This document shows, one piece after another, positions 1-7,034 of a DNA stretch of 11,262 nucleotides. The first letter of the stretch is position 1. Each line of letters starts with the position of its first letter. The notes beneath the pieces are model-generated. The model was given only the letters and a program-made list of their open reading frames with translations, searched no databases and had not been told where the DNA came from. Source of the DNA: Candidatus Anoxychlamydiales bacterium (lineage in GTDB: Bacteria > Chlamydiota > Chlamydiia > Chlamydiales > SM23-39); the NCBI GenBank assembly GCA_011064905.1, contig JAAKFW010000034.1:1-11262 (forward strand). Reading direction: 5' to 3'. The translations under genes were made by a program, and so were the position numbers.

Positions 1-725
1 AAATATTGATAAAGAACAAAACCAATACCTATTGTTGCAATAGCTAAAGCTGTAATTATAGCTGTTCTTTTTAAAGACTCATTTCTCTTAATTTGATTTC
101 CTTTATTTATTTGATCTTGTCTTCTTTGCTCTAGCTTTTCTTTTAAATTCTTTTTTAATGTTTGATACTCAGGTAATTGACTTAATTTTTGATCTATTAA
201 ATCTTTAACATCTTTTGAGATCTTCTCGCTTGTTAAAAATTTATTTAAATCTATCAAGATATTTGAAGCATTTTGAGTCTCTTTAGATGATATCTCTTCC
301 AAAAATGGTTTTATTATTTCAATTTCTTCATTTGTAAATTTTATTTTAAATGTTTTAAATGCTTCTAGATTTTTATTGGACTCTTTTAAAGAATTAACTT
401 CTTCTTCACTCTCTGCTCTATATTCTACCTCTAGCGTGTCTCCACAGCTTAACGCAAGCTTTTTGTATTTATCATAAAGTTTAAATTTTTTATTTTCGGA
501 TATTTCTTCAAATCTTCTATTTATGTTGCTTTCAAAAACCTTCCAACTACTTAATTTTCCATAAAATAACGCTAAGAAAAAAGCCTTAATTTTTGAGATT
601 ATATCAATAGCTTTAAGATATACTTTGCCAACAACTGTCTCTAAATCAGGCGGCAATTGACGCACCTTTTGAGTAGATAAAGAAGACTGCAAATTTACTT
701 GATTTGTTGCTGAAGATATAGGCAT
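1..725 (-). CDS. Partial membrane protein of unknown function, paralogue of the gene at 957-1865 (C-terminus beyond window)
   Basis: This frame is open from an ATG at 725 to the left edge, giving 241 complete codons with no stop, so the C-terminus is missing. An AGGT-type ribosome site (GAGGT) lies about 8 bases before the ATG. The N-terminus is Ser/Thr/Gln-rich (residues 1-20). Next comes LPPD (24-27), then VGKV, a conserved Asp, and SKIKAFF (44-50). The same spaced motif occurs in the neighbouring protein encoded at 957-1865, so the two are paralogues. The middle (about 60-220) is Lys/Glu-rich and probably helical or coiled coil. A hydrophobic segment starts near residue 222 (ITALAIATIGIGFVLY) and is cut by the window edge. 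There is no Sec signal peptide. A single C-terminal membrane anchor with a long cytosolic-type N-terminus is consistent with a host-membrane or effector protein of an intracellular bacterium. That role is inference, and I do not recognise the family. Confidence 0.8.
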   Translation of the reverse strand, partial: MPISSATNQVNLQSSLSTQKVRQLPPDLETVVGKVYLKAIDIISKIKAFFLALFYGKLSSWKVFESNINRRFEEISENKKFKLYDKYKKLALSCGDTLEVEYRAESEEEVNSLKESNKNLEAFKTFKIKFTNEEIEIIKPFLEEISSKETQNASNILIDLNKFLTSEKISKDVKDLIDQKLSQLPEYQTLKKNLKEKLEQRRQDQINKGNQIKRNESLKRTAIITALAIATIGIGFVLYQY

Positions 726-770
726 TTTTTTACCTCATATTGTTTATTAAAATACTTGAAATTTGCGAAC

Positions 771-800
771 AATATAGCATTTTATGATATAAATTTGCAA
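771..800 (-). promoter_or_regulatory. Sigma70-type promoter candidate for the gene ending at the left edge
   Basis: On the minus strand a TTGCAA hexamer (795-800) is followed after 18 bases by TATATT (771-776). This would give a leader of about 40 bases to the ATG at 725. The background is very AT-rich, so chance matches are likely. Confidence 0.4.
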
Positions 801-871
801 ATTAATTGAGAATTAAAATATTTTTTAGTACTCACGTTTTCAAGGAGAATTATTTATAAATGTAAATTAAT

Positions 872-921
872 AAAAAAAAACTAACATTAATTTTTTATAA
901 AATTAATGTTAGTTTTTTTTT
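872..921 (-). terminator. Perfect 23-bp hairpin with A/T tracts, intrinsic terminator of the 957-1865 gene
   Basis: Arms 872-894 and 899-921 are perfectly complementary around a 4-base loop (TTAT). The core is CTAACATTAA/TTAATGTTAG, flanked by nine A on one side and nine T on the other. Read on the minus strand it lies 35 bases after the stop codon at 957 and ends in a U tract, as an intrinsic terminator should. It would work in both directions. Confidence 0.8.
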
Positions 922-956
922 AAATTATGAAAAGATAAAATAACTTTATCTTTATG

Positions 957-1865
957 TTATCTGTTTGTACTAACGTAAAGAAGACTTGAAACACCGCCTG
1001 TAAATACATTCAGAACTTTTGTTCCAGCTCCACCAGTTGTTAGGCTACTTGTAGCAACAGCATCTCCCAGTGATAAATTATTAGCAGCAGCTTCCATTAC
1101 AGACACCACCGCAGGGACGCTTCCTAGCACAGTGTAATAGATGCCAGCAGCGACACCAGCAGTTATTGCAACAACAGCCCCTCCAACGAGGATTTTTTTC
1201 TTTGTTGTTAATCCTTCTGCTTTCGGTGTAGATTCTTCTCTTCTAGGTATCATTGCTTTTTTAGTAGATGGTTTTTTATATTCAGGTCTCATATCTAGAT
1301 TATCTTCTACTTTTTGTAATTTAGGATCTAAAAGATTCTTAATTTCATCTGAGGCTTCTTGAGCAGCAGCTAGTCCAATTGCAGCTTCTAATACTAGTTT
1401 ATAGTTTTTTGGAGATTCAGCTTTCACTTTTTTTAGTAGTTTTTCAATGTCTTTTTTGCTTGCTTTAGATGCAATACCTTTAAGAAGTTTAAAAACATTT
1501 TGATCTTTTTTAATTTTGCCATTAAGACCTTTTAAATCTTCAAAAGAAGATATGTCTTGTCCAATAAGTTTCAAAAAAGCTTTTTCATCTGAGTTTAATT
1601 TTTTATCTGAATAAAGCGTCATTTTTTTTGCGTAAGCTGTGTCTAAAGCTAAATTCTTATAATTTTCTTTAAATGATTTTGAATTTCCAAAAAGGCTATC
1701 TTTCAAAACATTGAAAAATGCAGATATTTTTGAAAACACGTCAACTACTTGAAGACGCACTTTACCAACCGTTTTAACTGCATCTGGCGGCAAAGGTTTT
1801 TGATTGATGTTTTTTGAGCTAGCAATTGGCAAACTCATTAATTGTACACTAGTTGAAGATGACAT
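957..1865 (-). CDS. Membrane protein of unknown function, member of a two-copy local family
   Basis: The protein has 302 residues, and a strong ribosome site (GAGGAGA) precedes the ATG at 1865. The N-terminus is Ser/Thr-rich (MSSSTS). The motif PLPPD (24-28), then VGKV (33-36), a conserved Asp and SKISAFF (45-51), matches the paralogue at 1-725. The middle, about 60-190, is Lys-rich and mostly helical, with no enzyme motif I can see. A proline- and charge-rich linker (about 192-224) leads into a hydrophobic stretch, about 225-258 (ILVGGAVVAITAGVAAGIYY and beyond). This could be one long or two short membrane helices, resembling the paired hydrophobic lobes of chlamydial inclusion-membrane proteins. 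The tail is Gly/Ser/Thr-rich. There is no Sec signal. The gene is monocistronic, with its own promoter-like site and terminator. An effector or host-membrane role is inference only. Confidence 0.85.
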   Translation of the reverse strand: MSSSTSVQLMSLPIASSKNINQKPLPPDAVKTVGKVRLQVVDVFSKISAFFNVLKDSLFGNSKSFKENYKNLALDTAYAKKMTLYSDKKLNSDEKAFLKLIGQDISSFEDLKGLNGKIKKDQNVFKLLKGIASKASKKDIEKLLKKVKAESPKNYKLVLEAAIGLAAAQEASDEIKNLLDPKLQKVEDNLDMRPEYKKPSTKKAMIPRREESTPKAEGLTTKKKILVGGAVVAITAGVAAGIYYTVLGSVPAVVSVMEAAANNLSLGDAVATSSLTTGGAGTKVLNVFTGGVSSLLYVSTNR

Positions 1866-1940
1866 AAAATTTCTCCTCGTATTATCTTTATTATTTTATT
1901 TAATATATTTTACTTAACTATTTTTTAACTATTTGCAACA

Positions 1941-1970
1941 ATTATAACATTATATCAGCGAAAAATTCAA
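1941..1970 (-). promoter_or_regulatory. Sigma70-type promoter candidate for the 957-1865 gene
   Basis: On the minus strand TTGAAT (1965-1970) is followed after 18 bases by a perfect TATAAT (1941-1946). A second TATAAT lies at 1949-1954. This would give a leader of roughly 70 bases to the ATG at 1865. Confidence 0.45.
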
Positions 1971-2263
1971 CAGAATTATCTATAAAAACTGTATTGTAAA
2001 AGTAAAATATTAATTTGCTTTAATAACTTATTATTGCTTTTAGAATAAAAAATAATACCTTCATAAAATTCTATGTGAAAAAATTCCTTTTTTACTTCTT
2101 AAATAGATATTTTCTTGATTTTTTAGATGAAAATTTAAAGAAAAGCAAAACCTTATTTTTAACTTTAGATATTAAGTTTTTTAGATGCATTTTTTGTAAA
2201 CAATCATTTTGATTTTGATTTTTATTTTTATTTTATTTTTTATATACAAACTTTAACTACATT

Positions 2264-2311
2264 AAAAAAAATATTATTAGCATTAATAATATAATGGCTT
2301 TACTAAGCCAT
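2264..2311 (-). terminator. Double hairpin with U tract, terminator of the 2324-3409 gene
   Basis: Reading the minus strand after the stop at 2324, the first hairpin has arms 2305-2311 and 2294-2300 (AAGCCAT/ATGGCTT, loop of 4). The second has 9-bp arms 2284-2292 and 2271-2279 around a 4-base loop. The second is followed at once by a run of T (A at 2264-2270 on the plus strand). Hairpin plus U tract at this distance fits intrinsic termination. Confidence 0.7.
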
Positions 2312-2323
2312 ATAGAAAATGTT

Positions 2324-3409
2324 TTATCTAGCTACACTCATCGCAAGTATTTGCCCAAAAAGACCAATAGTAGCTTTAAAAAACTGCACTCCTGCTTCAA
2401 CTGACCCTCTAGCATATCCTGCAGGCAGCTGAGCTATCTTTTCTGATCCGTTCTTAACTATAGCTTCTGTTGCATTCCTAGCTGCTCTCACAACAGGTCC
2501 TATTATTGGATATGGATTTGAACTAACATTACTAGCTTTTTCAGGACATTCTTGTAACACTGAGCCAGAGAACAGGCTTCCCGCTAAGTTATTTCTTTCG
2601 CCTCTATTAAAGATTGGTGGAGGGCCGTCTGTAAAGGTGCCATTGCCTCCTTCTAATCCCATCTCTCGTGCACATGTCACAGAAGATGTCATATAGGTTG
2701 CAGCCAGTTCTGAGCTCTCATTCGAGATTGAACTGAAATAATAATAACTAAACGCTACTACTGCGATGGAAGCTAGAGCTAAACTAACTTTTAGTGCGTT
2801 TTTCCATTTTATAGGGTTTAAATTTGCGCTAACGTCTTTTACTTCTTTTTTTTCTACTTCTACTGCTTCTTTTGGTTTTAGTTCTACTTCTTCTTCTTTT
2901 GCTTCTACTACTTCTTTTACTTCTGAATAAAGCTCCTTCTCTTTGTCTGATAGTTCAAAATTTATCCCTATTGACTTTCCTTCAATTTCTGAAGCATCAA
3001 AACTCCACACTCCTAGAGTCTCTCCTTCTTCTGAATAAAGTTTCTTGTCTTTGTCTTGTAGTTCAAAATTTATCCCTATTGACTCTCCTTTAGCTTTTGA
3101 AATCTCACCTCTCCTCCCTGCTACAGCCGCCTCTTCACCCATAAGACTTACACCGCCGCTTTCAGAATCACTTGAAGTAGACTCCAATGAACCTTTTTCA
3201 GTAGCATCCTTATCAGAAAAGCATTCAACTCTCTTAAATGATAAACTTCCTATTTCCTTCTTTTTATTAGAAGCTAAACTCTCTAAAGCATTTTTGATTG
3301 TATTTAAAAACCTTAAACGTTTTTTGTTTATACGCGAAATAGTTTCTTGACCTATAGGACTCAAATACTTTACAAATTTCATACTTAATGATGATACATT
3401 TATACCCAC
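2324..3409 (-). CDS. Single-pass membrane protein of unknown function with an internal 20-residue repeat and acidic linker
   Basis: The protein has 361 residues. The start is GTG at 3409, supported by AAGGAT about 10 bases upstream. The next in-frame ATG, at codon 10 (3382), lacks a ribosome site. The N-terminus (1-60) is basic and helical. A Ser/Glu-rich part (65-107) is followed by two near-identical units at 108-127 and 144-163, built on SIGINFEL and KxLYSE. Then comes a Glu/Lys/Val tract (164-192) of coiled-coil or disordered type. One membrane helix lies at about 205-227 (LKVSLALASIAVVAFSYYYF). The roughly 130 residues after it hold two Cys (246, 288) and several N-x-S/T sites, and end in a mildly hydrophobic helix (340-358). 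No Sec signal is present. Duplicated short motifs in an acidic linker suggest docking peptides for a partner. I do not recognise the family, and an effector role is inference. Confidence 0.8.
   Translation of the reverse strand: MGINVSSLSMKFVKYLSPIGQETISRINKKRLRFLNTIKNALESLASNKKKEIGSLSFKRVECFSDKDATEKGSLESTSSDSESGGVSLMGEEAAVAGRRGEISKAKGESIGINFELQDKDKKLYSEEGETLGVWSFDASEIEGKSIGINFELSDKEKELYSEVKEVVEAKEEEVELKPKEAVEVEKKEVKDVSANLNPIKWKNALKVSLALASIAVVAFSYYYFSSISNESSELAATYMTSSVTCAREMGLEGGNGTFTDGPPPIFNRGERNNLAGSLFSGSVLQECPEKASNVSSNPYPIIGPVVRAARNATEAIVKNGSEKIAQLPAGYARGSVEAGVQFFKATIGLFGQILAMSVAR
2921..3088 (-). repeat. Two-copy in-frame repeat inside the 2324-3409 gene (units 3029-3088 and 2921-2980)
   Basis: Each unit is 60 bases, encoding G(E/K)SIGINFEL followed by a charged half ending in LYSE. 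The unit starts are 108 bases (36 codons) apart. The DNA is nearly identical over the part encoding SIGINFEL, while the second half differs mostly by conservative Asp/Glu and Lys/Glu swaps. This suggests an internal duplication that is being kept under selection. Confidence 0.85.
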
Positions 3410-3448
3410 AACAATTTATATCCTTATTTTAATTTAATGTATTATTAT

Positions 3449-3491
3449 AATGTTAATTTTTATATAATTATAACATTTTATTATTAACATT
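3449..3491. repeat. Inverted repeat upstream of umuD
   Basis: AATGTTAAT (3449-3457) is repeated inverted as ATTAACATT (3483-3491), with a second partial copy TAACATT at 3471-3477. It lies in the divergent gap between the minus-strand gene ending transcription start-side at 3409 and umuD at 3583. It could be an operator or a chance palindrome in A/T-rich DNA. It does not match the E. coli or Bacillus LexA box. Confidence 0.3.
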
Positions 3492-3582
3492 TCAATTATA
3501 ATTATATATAAACAAGTATTTAAAAAATTAAAATAATTATTTATATAGCAATAAAATATTTAATTTTTATAATTAAATTGTT

Positions 3583-4008
3583 ATGGATAAAAAAAACAAC
3601 AAGCCTTGTAAAGAAAGTTCTTTAAAAATACCACTTTTTTTAACACCTATTCAAGCGGGATTTCCATCTCCTGCAGATGATTACCTGGAAAATAGCTTAG
3701 ATTTAAACGAGCTTTTAATAAAAAACCCACCTGCTAGTTTTTTTGTTAAAGTTAAGGGAGACTCAATGATTGGAGCTCAAATATCCGAGGGAGATATATT
3801 GGTAGTTGATAGATCAATAGAACCTGTTGATAAAAAAATTATTATAGCTAATTTTTTAGGAGAGTTTAACGTTAAAAGACTTAGAATCATAAATAAAGAA
3901 GTTTTTTTATATTCTGAAAATCCAAAATACAAGCCTATGAAAATAACAAAAGAGATGGATTTTGAAGTTTTTGGGGTAGTGACATATGTGATCCATAAAA
4001 CTATTTAA
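3583..4008 (+). CDS. umuD: UmuD-like S24 peptidase, translesion polymerase subunit
   Basis: This 141-residue protein is a LexA/UmuD-type self-cleaving serine peptidase (S24) and the usual partner of UmuC in DNA polymerase V. The cleavage site is Ala25-Gly26 (within QAGFPSP). The catalytic Ser is Ser61 in GDSMIGA, and the catalytic Lys is Lys98 in NVKRL. The spacing matches E. coli UmuD (Ser60, Lys97; 139 residues). There is no N-terminal DNA-binding domain, so this is UmuD rather than LexA. In the known mechanism, RecA filaments trigger removal of the first ~25 residues to give UmuD', which activates UmuC. umuC follows after 19 bases in the same operon. The region upstream is very AT-rich, no strong Shine-Dalgarno precedes the ATG, and I see no standard LexA box, so SOS control cannot be claimed. 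Confidence 0.93.
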   Translation: MDKKNNKPCKESSLKIPLFLTPIQAGFPSPADDYLENSLDLNELLIKNPPASFFVKVKGDSMIGAQISEGDILVVDRSIEPVDKKIIIANFLGEFNVKRLRIINKEVFLYSENPKYKPMKITKEMDFEVFGVVTYVIHKTI

Positions 4009-4027
4009 AATAATTTATACTACAGAA

Positions 4028-5284
4028 ATGTTTGCTTTAGTCGATTGTAACAATTTTTATGCTAGCTCTGAGAAAATCTTTAATCCCAAGTTAAAGAATA
4101 AAGCTGTTGTGGTTTTATCTAATAATGATGGTTGCGTAATAGCTAGATCTAAAGAAGCAAAATTACTCAACATCCAAATGGGAGCTCCTATATTTGAATA
4201 TAAGGAACTAGTTCAAAAAAAGATTATATATGTTTTTTCTTCAAATTTCTCCCTCTATGGAGATATGTCTCAAAGAGTTATGAAAACTTTAGAGAGTTTT
4301 TTGTTTCCGATGGAAATATATTCGATAGATGAAGCCTTTTTAGAGCTATCTTTGGCAAATATAGAAGATACGCATTATCTTTCGAACCTAGCCAAAAACA
4401 TCAAAGAAAGGGTGTATAAATGGACAGGAGTAGAAGTGTCTATCGGAATAGCTAAAACAAAAACTCTCGCTAAACTAGCCTCTGAGATAGCTAAAAAAAA
4501 CAGCGGATTTTGTATCTTAACTAAGAAAAATGACATCGAAAATATTTTAAAAAAAACTCCCTTAGATGACATCTGGGGCATTGGATCTAAATTAAAAAAA
4601 AGACTTTATAGGCTTGGGCTATATTCAGCTAATGATCTTGCTATGAAAGATAGTGATTTTATAAAAAAATACCTATCTGTAAACGTTGTTAAAACAGCTC
4701 TAGAGCTAAATGAAGTAAAATGCATAGAGATCGATCAGATTCCTCCTTCTAAAAAGTCTATTTGCACTTCTAGATCTTTTGCAGAAAAAATAGATAATTT
4801 AAAAGATTTAGAAAAAGCGATTAGCTCTTTTATCTCAATAGGAGCTAAAAAGCTAAGAGATCAAAATATGCATGCAAATTTCATATCAGTTTTTATAACA
4901 ACTAGTTTTCATTCAAAAGATCTTTTTTATTCAAACTCCTCTCAAATAACTCTATCAAATCCAACCTCTTACACCCCTGATCTTATCTCATATGCGAAAA
5001 AGGGGCTTAAAAAGATCTTTAAACCGGGTTTTTTATATAAAAAAGCTGGGATAATACTAAGCGATTTTACAGACAAAAAATTTCCTCAAATGGATTTTTT
5101 CTCAAAAATAAGTGATCAAAATAAAGACTCTCTTATGGAAATTATTGATAAGATAAATAAAAAATCTAATAAAAAAGCTGTTTTTTTTGCAGCTGAAGAT
5201 ATTCAAAGAAAATATAAAAGCTCATCTAAGATGAGGTCTTTTAAATACACCTCTTCTTGGGATGAGCTTTTGAAAGTTAAATAG
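4028..5284 (+). CDS. umuC: UmuC, Y-family DNA polymerase V catalytic subunit
   Basis: This 418-residue protein is the error-prone Y-family polymerase that copies past DNA lesions together with UmuD'. The first metal-binding Asp is Asp6 in LVDCNNFYAS. The SIDEAF motif gives Asp101 and Glu102, the same positions as in E. coli UmuC (422 residues). NNDGC (32-36) and the conserved YGDMS (77-81) belong to the palm/fingers. Helix-hairpin-helix residues follow near 184-196 (WGIGSKLKKRL). The little-finger domain fills the C-terminal half. QMDFF at 354-358 fits a beta-clamp binding motif, and the family's DUF4113-like C-terminal tail is present (KKAVFFAAEDIQRKY...SSWDELL). The length is complete. It forms an operon with umuD. 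Downstream there is only a weak hairpin (5273-5290) followed by a T run, before the convergent gene at 5306. Confidence 0.95.
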   Translation: MFALVDCNNFYASSEKIFNPKLKNKAVVVLSNNDGCVIARSKEAKLLNIQMGAPIFEYKELVQKKIIYVFSSNFSLYGDMSQRVMKTLESFLFPMEIYSIDEAFLELSLANIEDTHYLSNLAKNIKERVYKWTGVEVSIGIAKTKTLAKLASEIAKKNSGFCILTKKNDIENILKKTPLDDIWGIGSKLKKRLYRLGLYSANDLAMKDSDFIKKYLSVNVVKTALELNEVKCIEIDQIPPSKKSICTSRSFAEKIDNLKDLEKAISSFISIGAKKLRDQNMHANFISVFITTSFHSKDLFYSNSSQITLSNPTSYTPDLISYAKKGLKKIFKPGFLYKKAGIILSDFTDKKFPQMDFFSKISDQNKDSLMEIIDKINKKSNKKAVFFAAEDIQRKYKSSSKMRSFKYTSSWDELLKVK

Positions 5285-5305
5285 TACTTTTTTTTCTTAA
5301 GCTTT

Positions 5306-5986
5306 TTATGTCCTTCCTCTTTTAGGATACCTACTTGCTCCTATTGAAGCTCCTTCTTCTGCAATAAAATCCTTCATATCTCTTTTTAGTGCTTTTCTTA
5401 GTGCTCTTTTTAGCTTTTTATTAATTTCTCTAATTCCAGCTCTGAATAAAGCATCTTCTGATTTCGATTCTACTCTTCCAATTTTAGCATCAACATATCT
5501 AAAAGCTTTTTCAGTTCCTTCTCTTAACTGTTTAGGAGCTATTAGATTAGCTATTGATATAGCTAATATAGCTGGAGTTCCTAAAGCAATAGTAACACCA
5601 AAAAGAGCTCCATCTGCTACAAGCCTTGATCCAAATTTTGCAGCTGATTTAATATGATTATCACGCTCAGTCGTATCTCCTTCTAAGGTCTTTTTAGCAG
5701 CTACCGTTACATGAGCCAATGCTTCTGCCCCATTATACAATATTCCAATAGCAGCTTTAGTTGGCATGCCTAAATATGCTAAAGGAGAGAAATATCCTTT
5801 TAGAAGTTCAGGAACAAAAAAATCTGAACTAAAATCAATAGCTCTTTTTGCTACATCTTTAGCTAGCTCAATCTTTGGATTTTTTGAAACGCTATTTAAG
5901 CTTAATCTTTCTTTAATTGAATCTGTAACATTCCAACTCATTTGACGCCCTGTAAATGGTCCAAGATTGCTTACATTTGAAGTCAT
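5306..5986 (-). CDS. Membrane-associated protein of unknown function with basic C-terminus
   Basis: The protein has 226 residues, with a good ribosome site (GGGAGAA) 7 bases before the ATG at 5986. The N-terminus is polar and Ser/Asn-rich, without a Sec signal. Residues about 62-95 are moderately hydrophobic and Gly/Ala-rich. Residues about 122-150 (including ALFGVTIALGTPAILAISIANLIA) form one strong or two short membrane helices. The C-terminal third (160-226) is helical and strongly basic (KKLKRALRKALKRD, PKRGRT at the end), which would stay on the cytosolic side under the positive-inside rule. No enzymatic motif is visible and I do not recognise the family. It is convergent with umuC (21-base gap) and has its own promoter-like site, so it is probably monocistronic. 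It resembles the other unknown membrane proteins of this window only in general layout. Confidence 0.8.
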   Translation of the reverse strand: MTSNVSNLGPFTGRQMSWNVTDSIKERLSLNSVSKNPKIELAKDVAKRAIDFSSDFFVPELLKGYFSPLAYLGMPTKAAIGILYNGAEALAHVTVAAKKTLEGDTTERDNHIKSAAKFGSRLVADGALFGVTIALGTPAILAISIANLIAPKQLREGTEKAFRYVDAKIGRVESKSEDALFRAGIREINKKLKRALRKALKRDMKDFIAEEGASIGASRYPKRGRT

Positions 5987-6037
5987 ATATATTCTCCCTA
6001 TATTTATAATTACTTTTAAAAGTTTTTAATATTAATT

Positions 6038-6066
6038 ATTATAAACCGTTATTAAGATAGTTTAAA
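6038..6066 (-). promoter_or_regulatory. Promoter candidate for the 5306-5986 gene
   Basis: On the minus strand TATAAT (6038-6043) is preceded after 17 bases by TTTAAA (6061-6066), a poor -35 match. The leader would be about 45 bases. The support is the perfect -10 and the spacing only. Confidence 0.35.
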
Positions 6067-6158
6067 CAATTACAAATATATTACCATAAAAGCTATTTTT
6101 CATCGATAAACTTTTTTAATTTTTTAGATAAAAAATATTTGTTATATTAATAAAATTT

Positions 6159-7034
6159 TCAATGAGTGTTTTCTAATAATTTTTCTATTTTTATAGAGGC
6201 TGCTTTAATAGATACTGACTTAGAGTTTAAAGAAGATATGGGATTTTTAGATTTTTTTAAAATATTTTTTATATTGAACGTTTGAGCCTTCAAATTTTTA
6301 TTTAACTCTTGAAAGGTTATGGGAGTAGCAATAGGGGCTGATTCTATGGCTCTTATAGAGTAAGCAGAAACAGCTGTTTGAGCAAAAGAGTTTCTTAAAT
6401 AATCTATAAAAACCCTTTTTTTTCTTTTATCTTTTCTTGTCTCTATAGTGTATTTAGTTGGATATGAAGTAGCTAAATAAGTTGCTACTTTTTTAGCAAA
6501 AGATCTTACTTCATCAAATGTTTTTTCTCTTTTAATAGGAACTATAATATGAAGGCCCTTAGATCCTGTTGTCATTAAAAAAGAGGGAAGTTTAAGGGTA
6601 TCTAAAAGCTTTTTTAAATCTTTAGCTGCATCTATAACTTGAGAAAAGTTATTTTTTTCAGGATCTAAATCAAATATGAGCCTATCCGGATAATCTAATT
6701 TATCTATTTTAGATAGCCAAGGATGGAGCTCTCCTACTTGATTGGCTATATATAAAAGAGAATCTAGATTTGTGATAACCGGCATTTTTATAGGGGTTTT
6801 ACCTTCTCTTTTAACTAAGATAGTTTTTATCCATTTTGGGTAGTAATCCATTACCTTTTTTTGAAAAAACTTAATGCCTTGTATTCCATTTGGAAATCTT
6901 TTTAAAGTAAGAGGTCTATCTTTTATGAATGGAAGAATTTTTTTAGCTATTTTTTTATAATAAGAGACATATTCTTCTTTCGTGATTTTAGATCTAGGAA
7001 ATAGTATTTTTTCTTTGTTTGTAATTTCAACCAT
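6159..7034 (-). CDS. ligD (polymerase part): Stand-alone LigD-type polymerase domain (archaeo-eukaryotic primase family)
   Basis: This 291-residue protein matches the polymerase (PolDom) part of LigD, which fills gaps and adds nucleotides or ribonucleotides at double-strand breaks during bacterial non-homologous end joining. Visible family motifs are KILFP near the N-terminus, RPLTLKRFPNGI (40-51), FFQKK, and the metal-binding DLD (Asp122, Asp124 in LIFDLDP). TTGSKGLHIIVPI (155-167) carries the conserved His162. The third catalytic Asp is Asp211 in VFIDYLRN, followed by AQTAVSAYSIRA (218-229). All catalytic residues are present and the length is that of the whole domain. It carries no ligase or phosphoesterase domain. 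The start ATG lies inside the end of the upstream phosphoesterase gene (8-base overlap, ATGGTTGA), so translation is probably coupled. No Ku or ligase gene is in the window. Confidence 0.93.
   Translation of the reverse strand: MVEITNKEKILFPRSKITKEEYVSYYKKIAKKILPFIKDRPLTLKRFPNGIQGIKFFQKKVMDYYPKWIKTILVKREGKTPIKMPVITNLDSLLYIANQVGELHPWLSKIDKLDYPDRLIFDLDPEKNNFSQVIDAAKDLKKLLDTLKLPSFLMTTGSKGLHIIVPIKREKTFDEVRSFAKKVATYLATSYPTKYTIETRKDKRKKRVFIDYLRNSFAQTAVSAYSIRAIESAPIATPITFQELNKNLKAQTFNIKNILKKSKNPISSLNSKSVSIKAASIKIEKLLENTH

Larger units (their letters stand above)
1866..2323. other. 458-bp AT-rich intergenic region
   Basis: The region holds the promoter candidate of the 957-1865 gene at its left end and the hairpin terminator of the 2324-3409 gene at its right end. 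Between about 1980 and 2262 I see only A/T runs, including an 11-base direct repeat TTTTTTAGATG at 2119-2129 and 2177-2187. I find no coding frame of note and no RNA gene. Confidence 0.6.

Noticed and set aside
844..861. AAGGAGAA followed 11 bases later by ATG-TAA on the plus strand
   Set aside because: A start codon directly followed by a stop encodes nothing. I took it as chance in A/T-rich DNA or a trace of a lost gene, with no further support.
1141..1362. Plus-strand open frame opposite the 957-1865 gene
   Set aside because: It lies wholly within a minus-strand gene that has a ribosome site, a paralogue and a terminator. The composition is that of an antisense shadow.
2872..3350. Plus-strand open frames opposite the 2324-3409 gene, one Leu-rich (from 2872) and one at 3045-3350
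   Set aside because: They are mirror images of the Glu/Lys/Ser-rich codons of the minus-strand gene. The poly-Leu run comes from CTT/CTA-type complements of Glu and Lys codons, and neither has a ribosome site.
4375..4581. Minus-strand open frame inside umuC
   Set aside because: umuC is a full-length, well-conserved gene here. The shadow has no motif or ribosome site.
6118..6137. A/T palindrome TTTTTTA-GA-TAAAAAA downstream of the LigD polymerase gene as a terminator
   Set aside because: It is pure A/T with a 2-base loop, too weak to call a terminator by eye.
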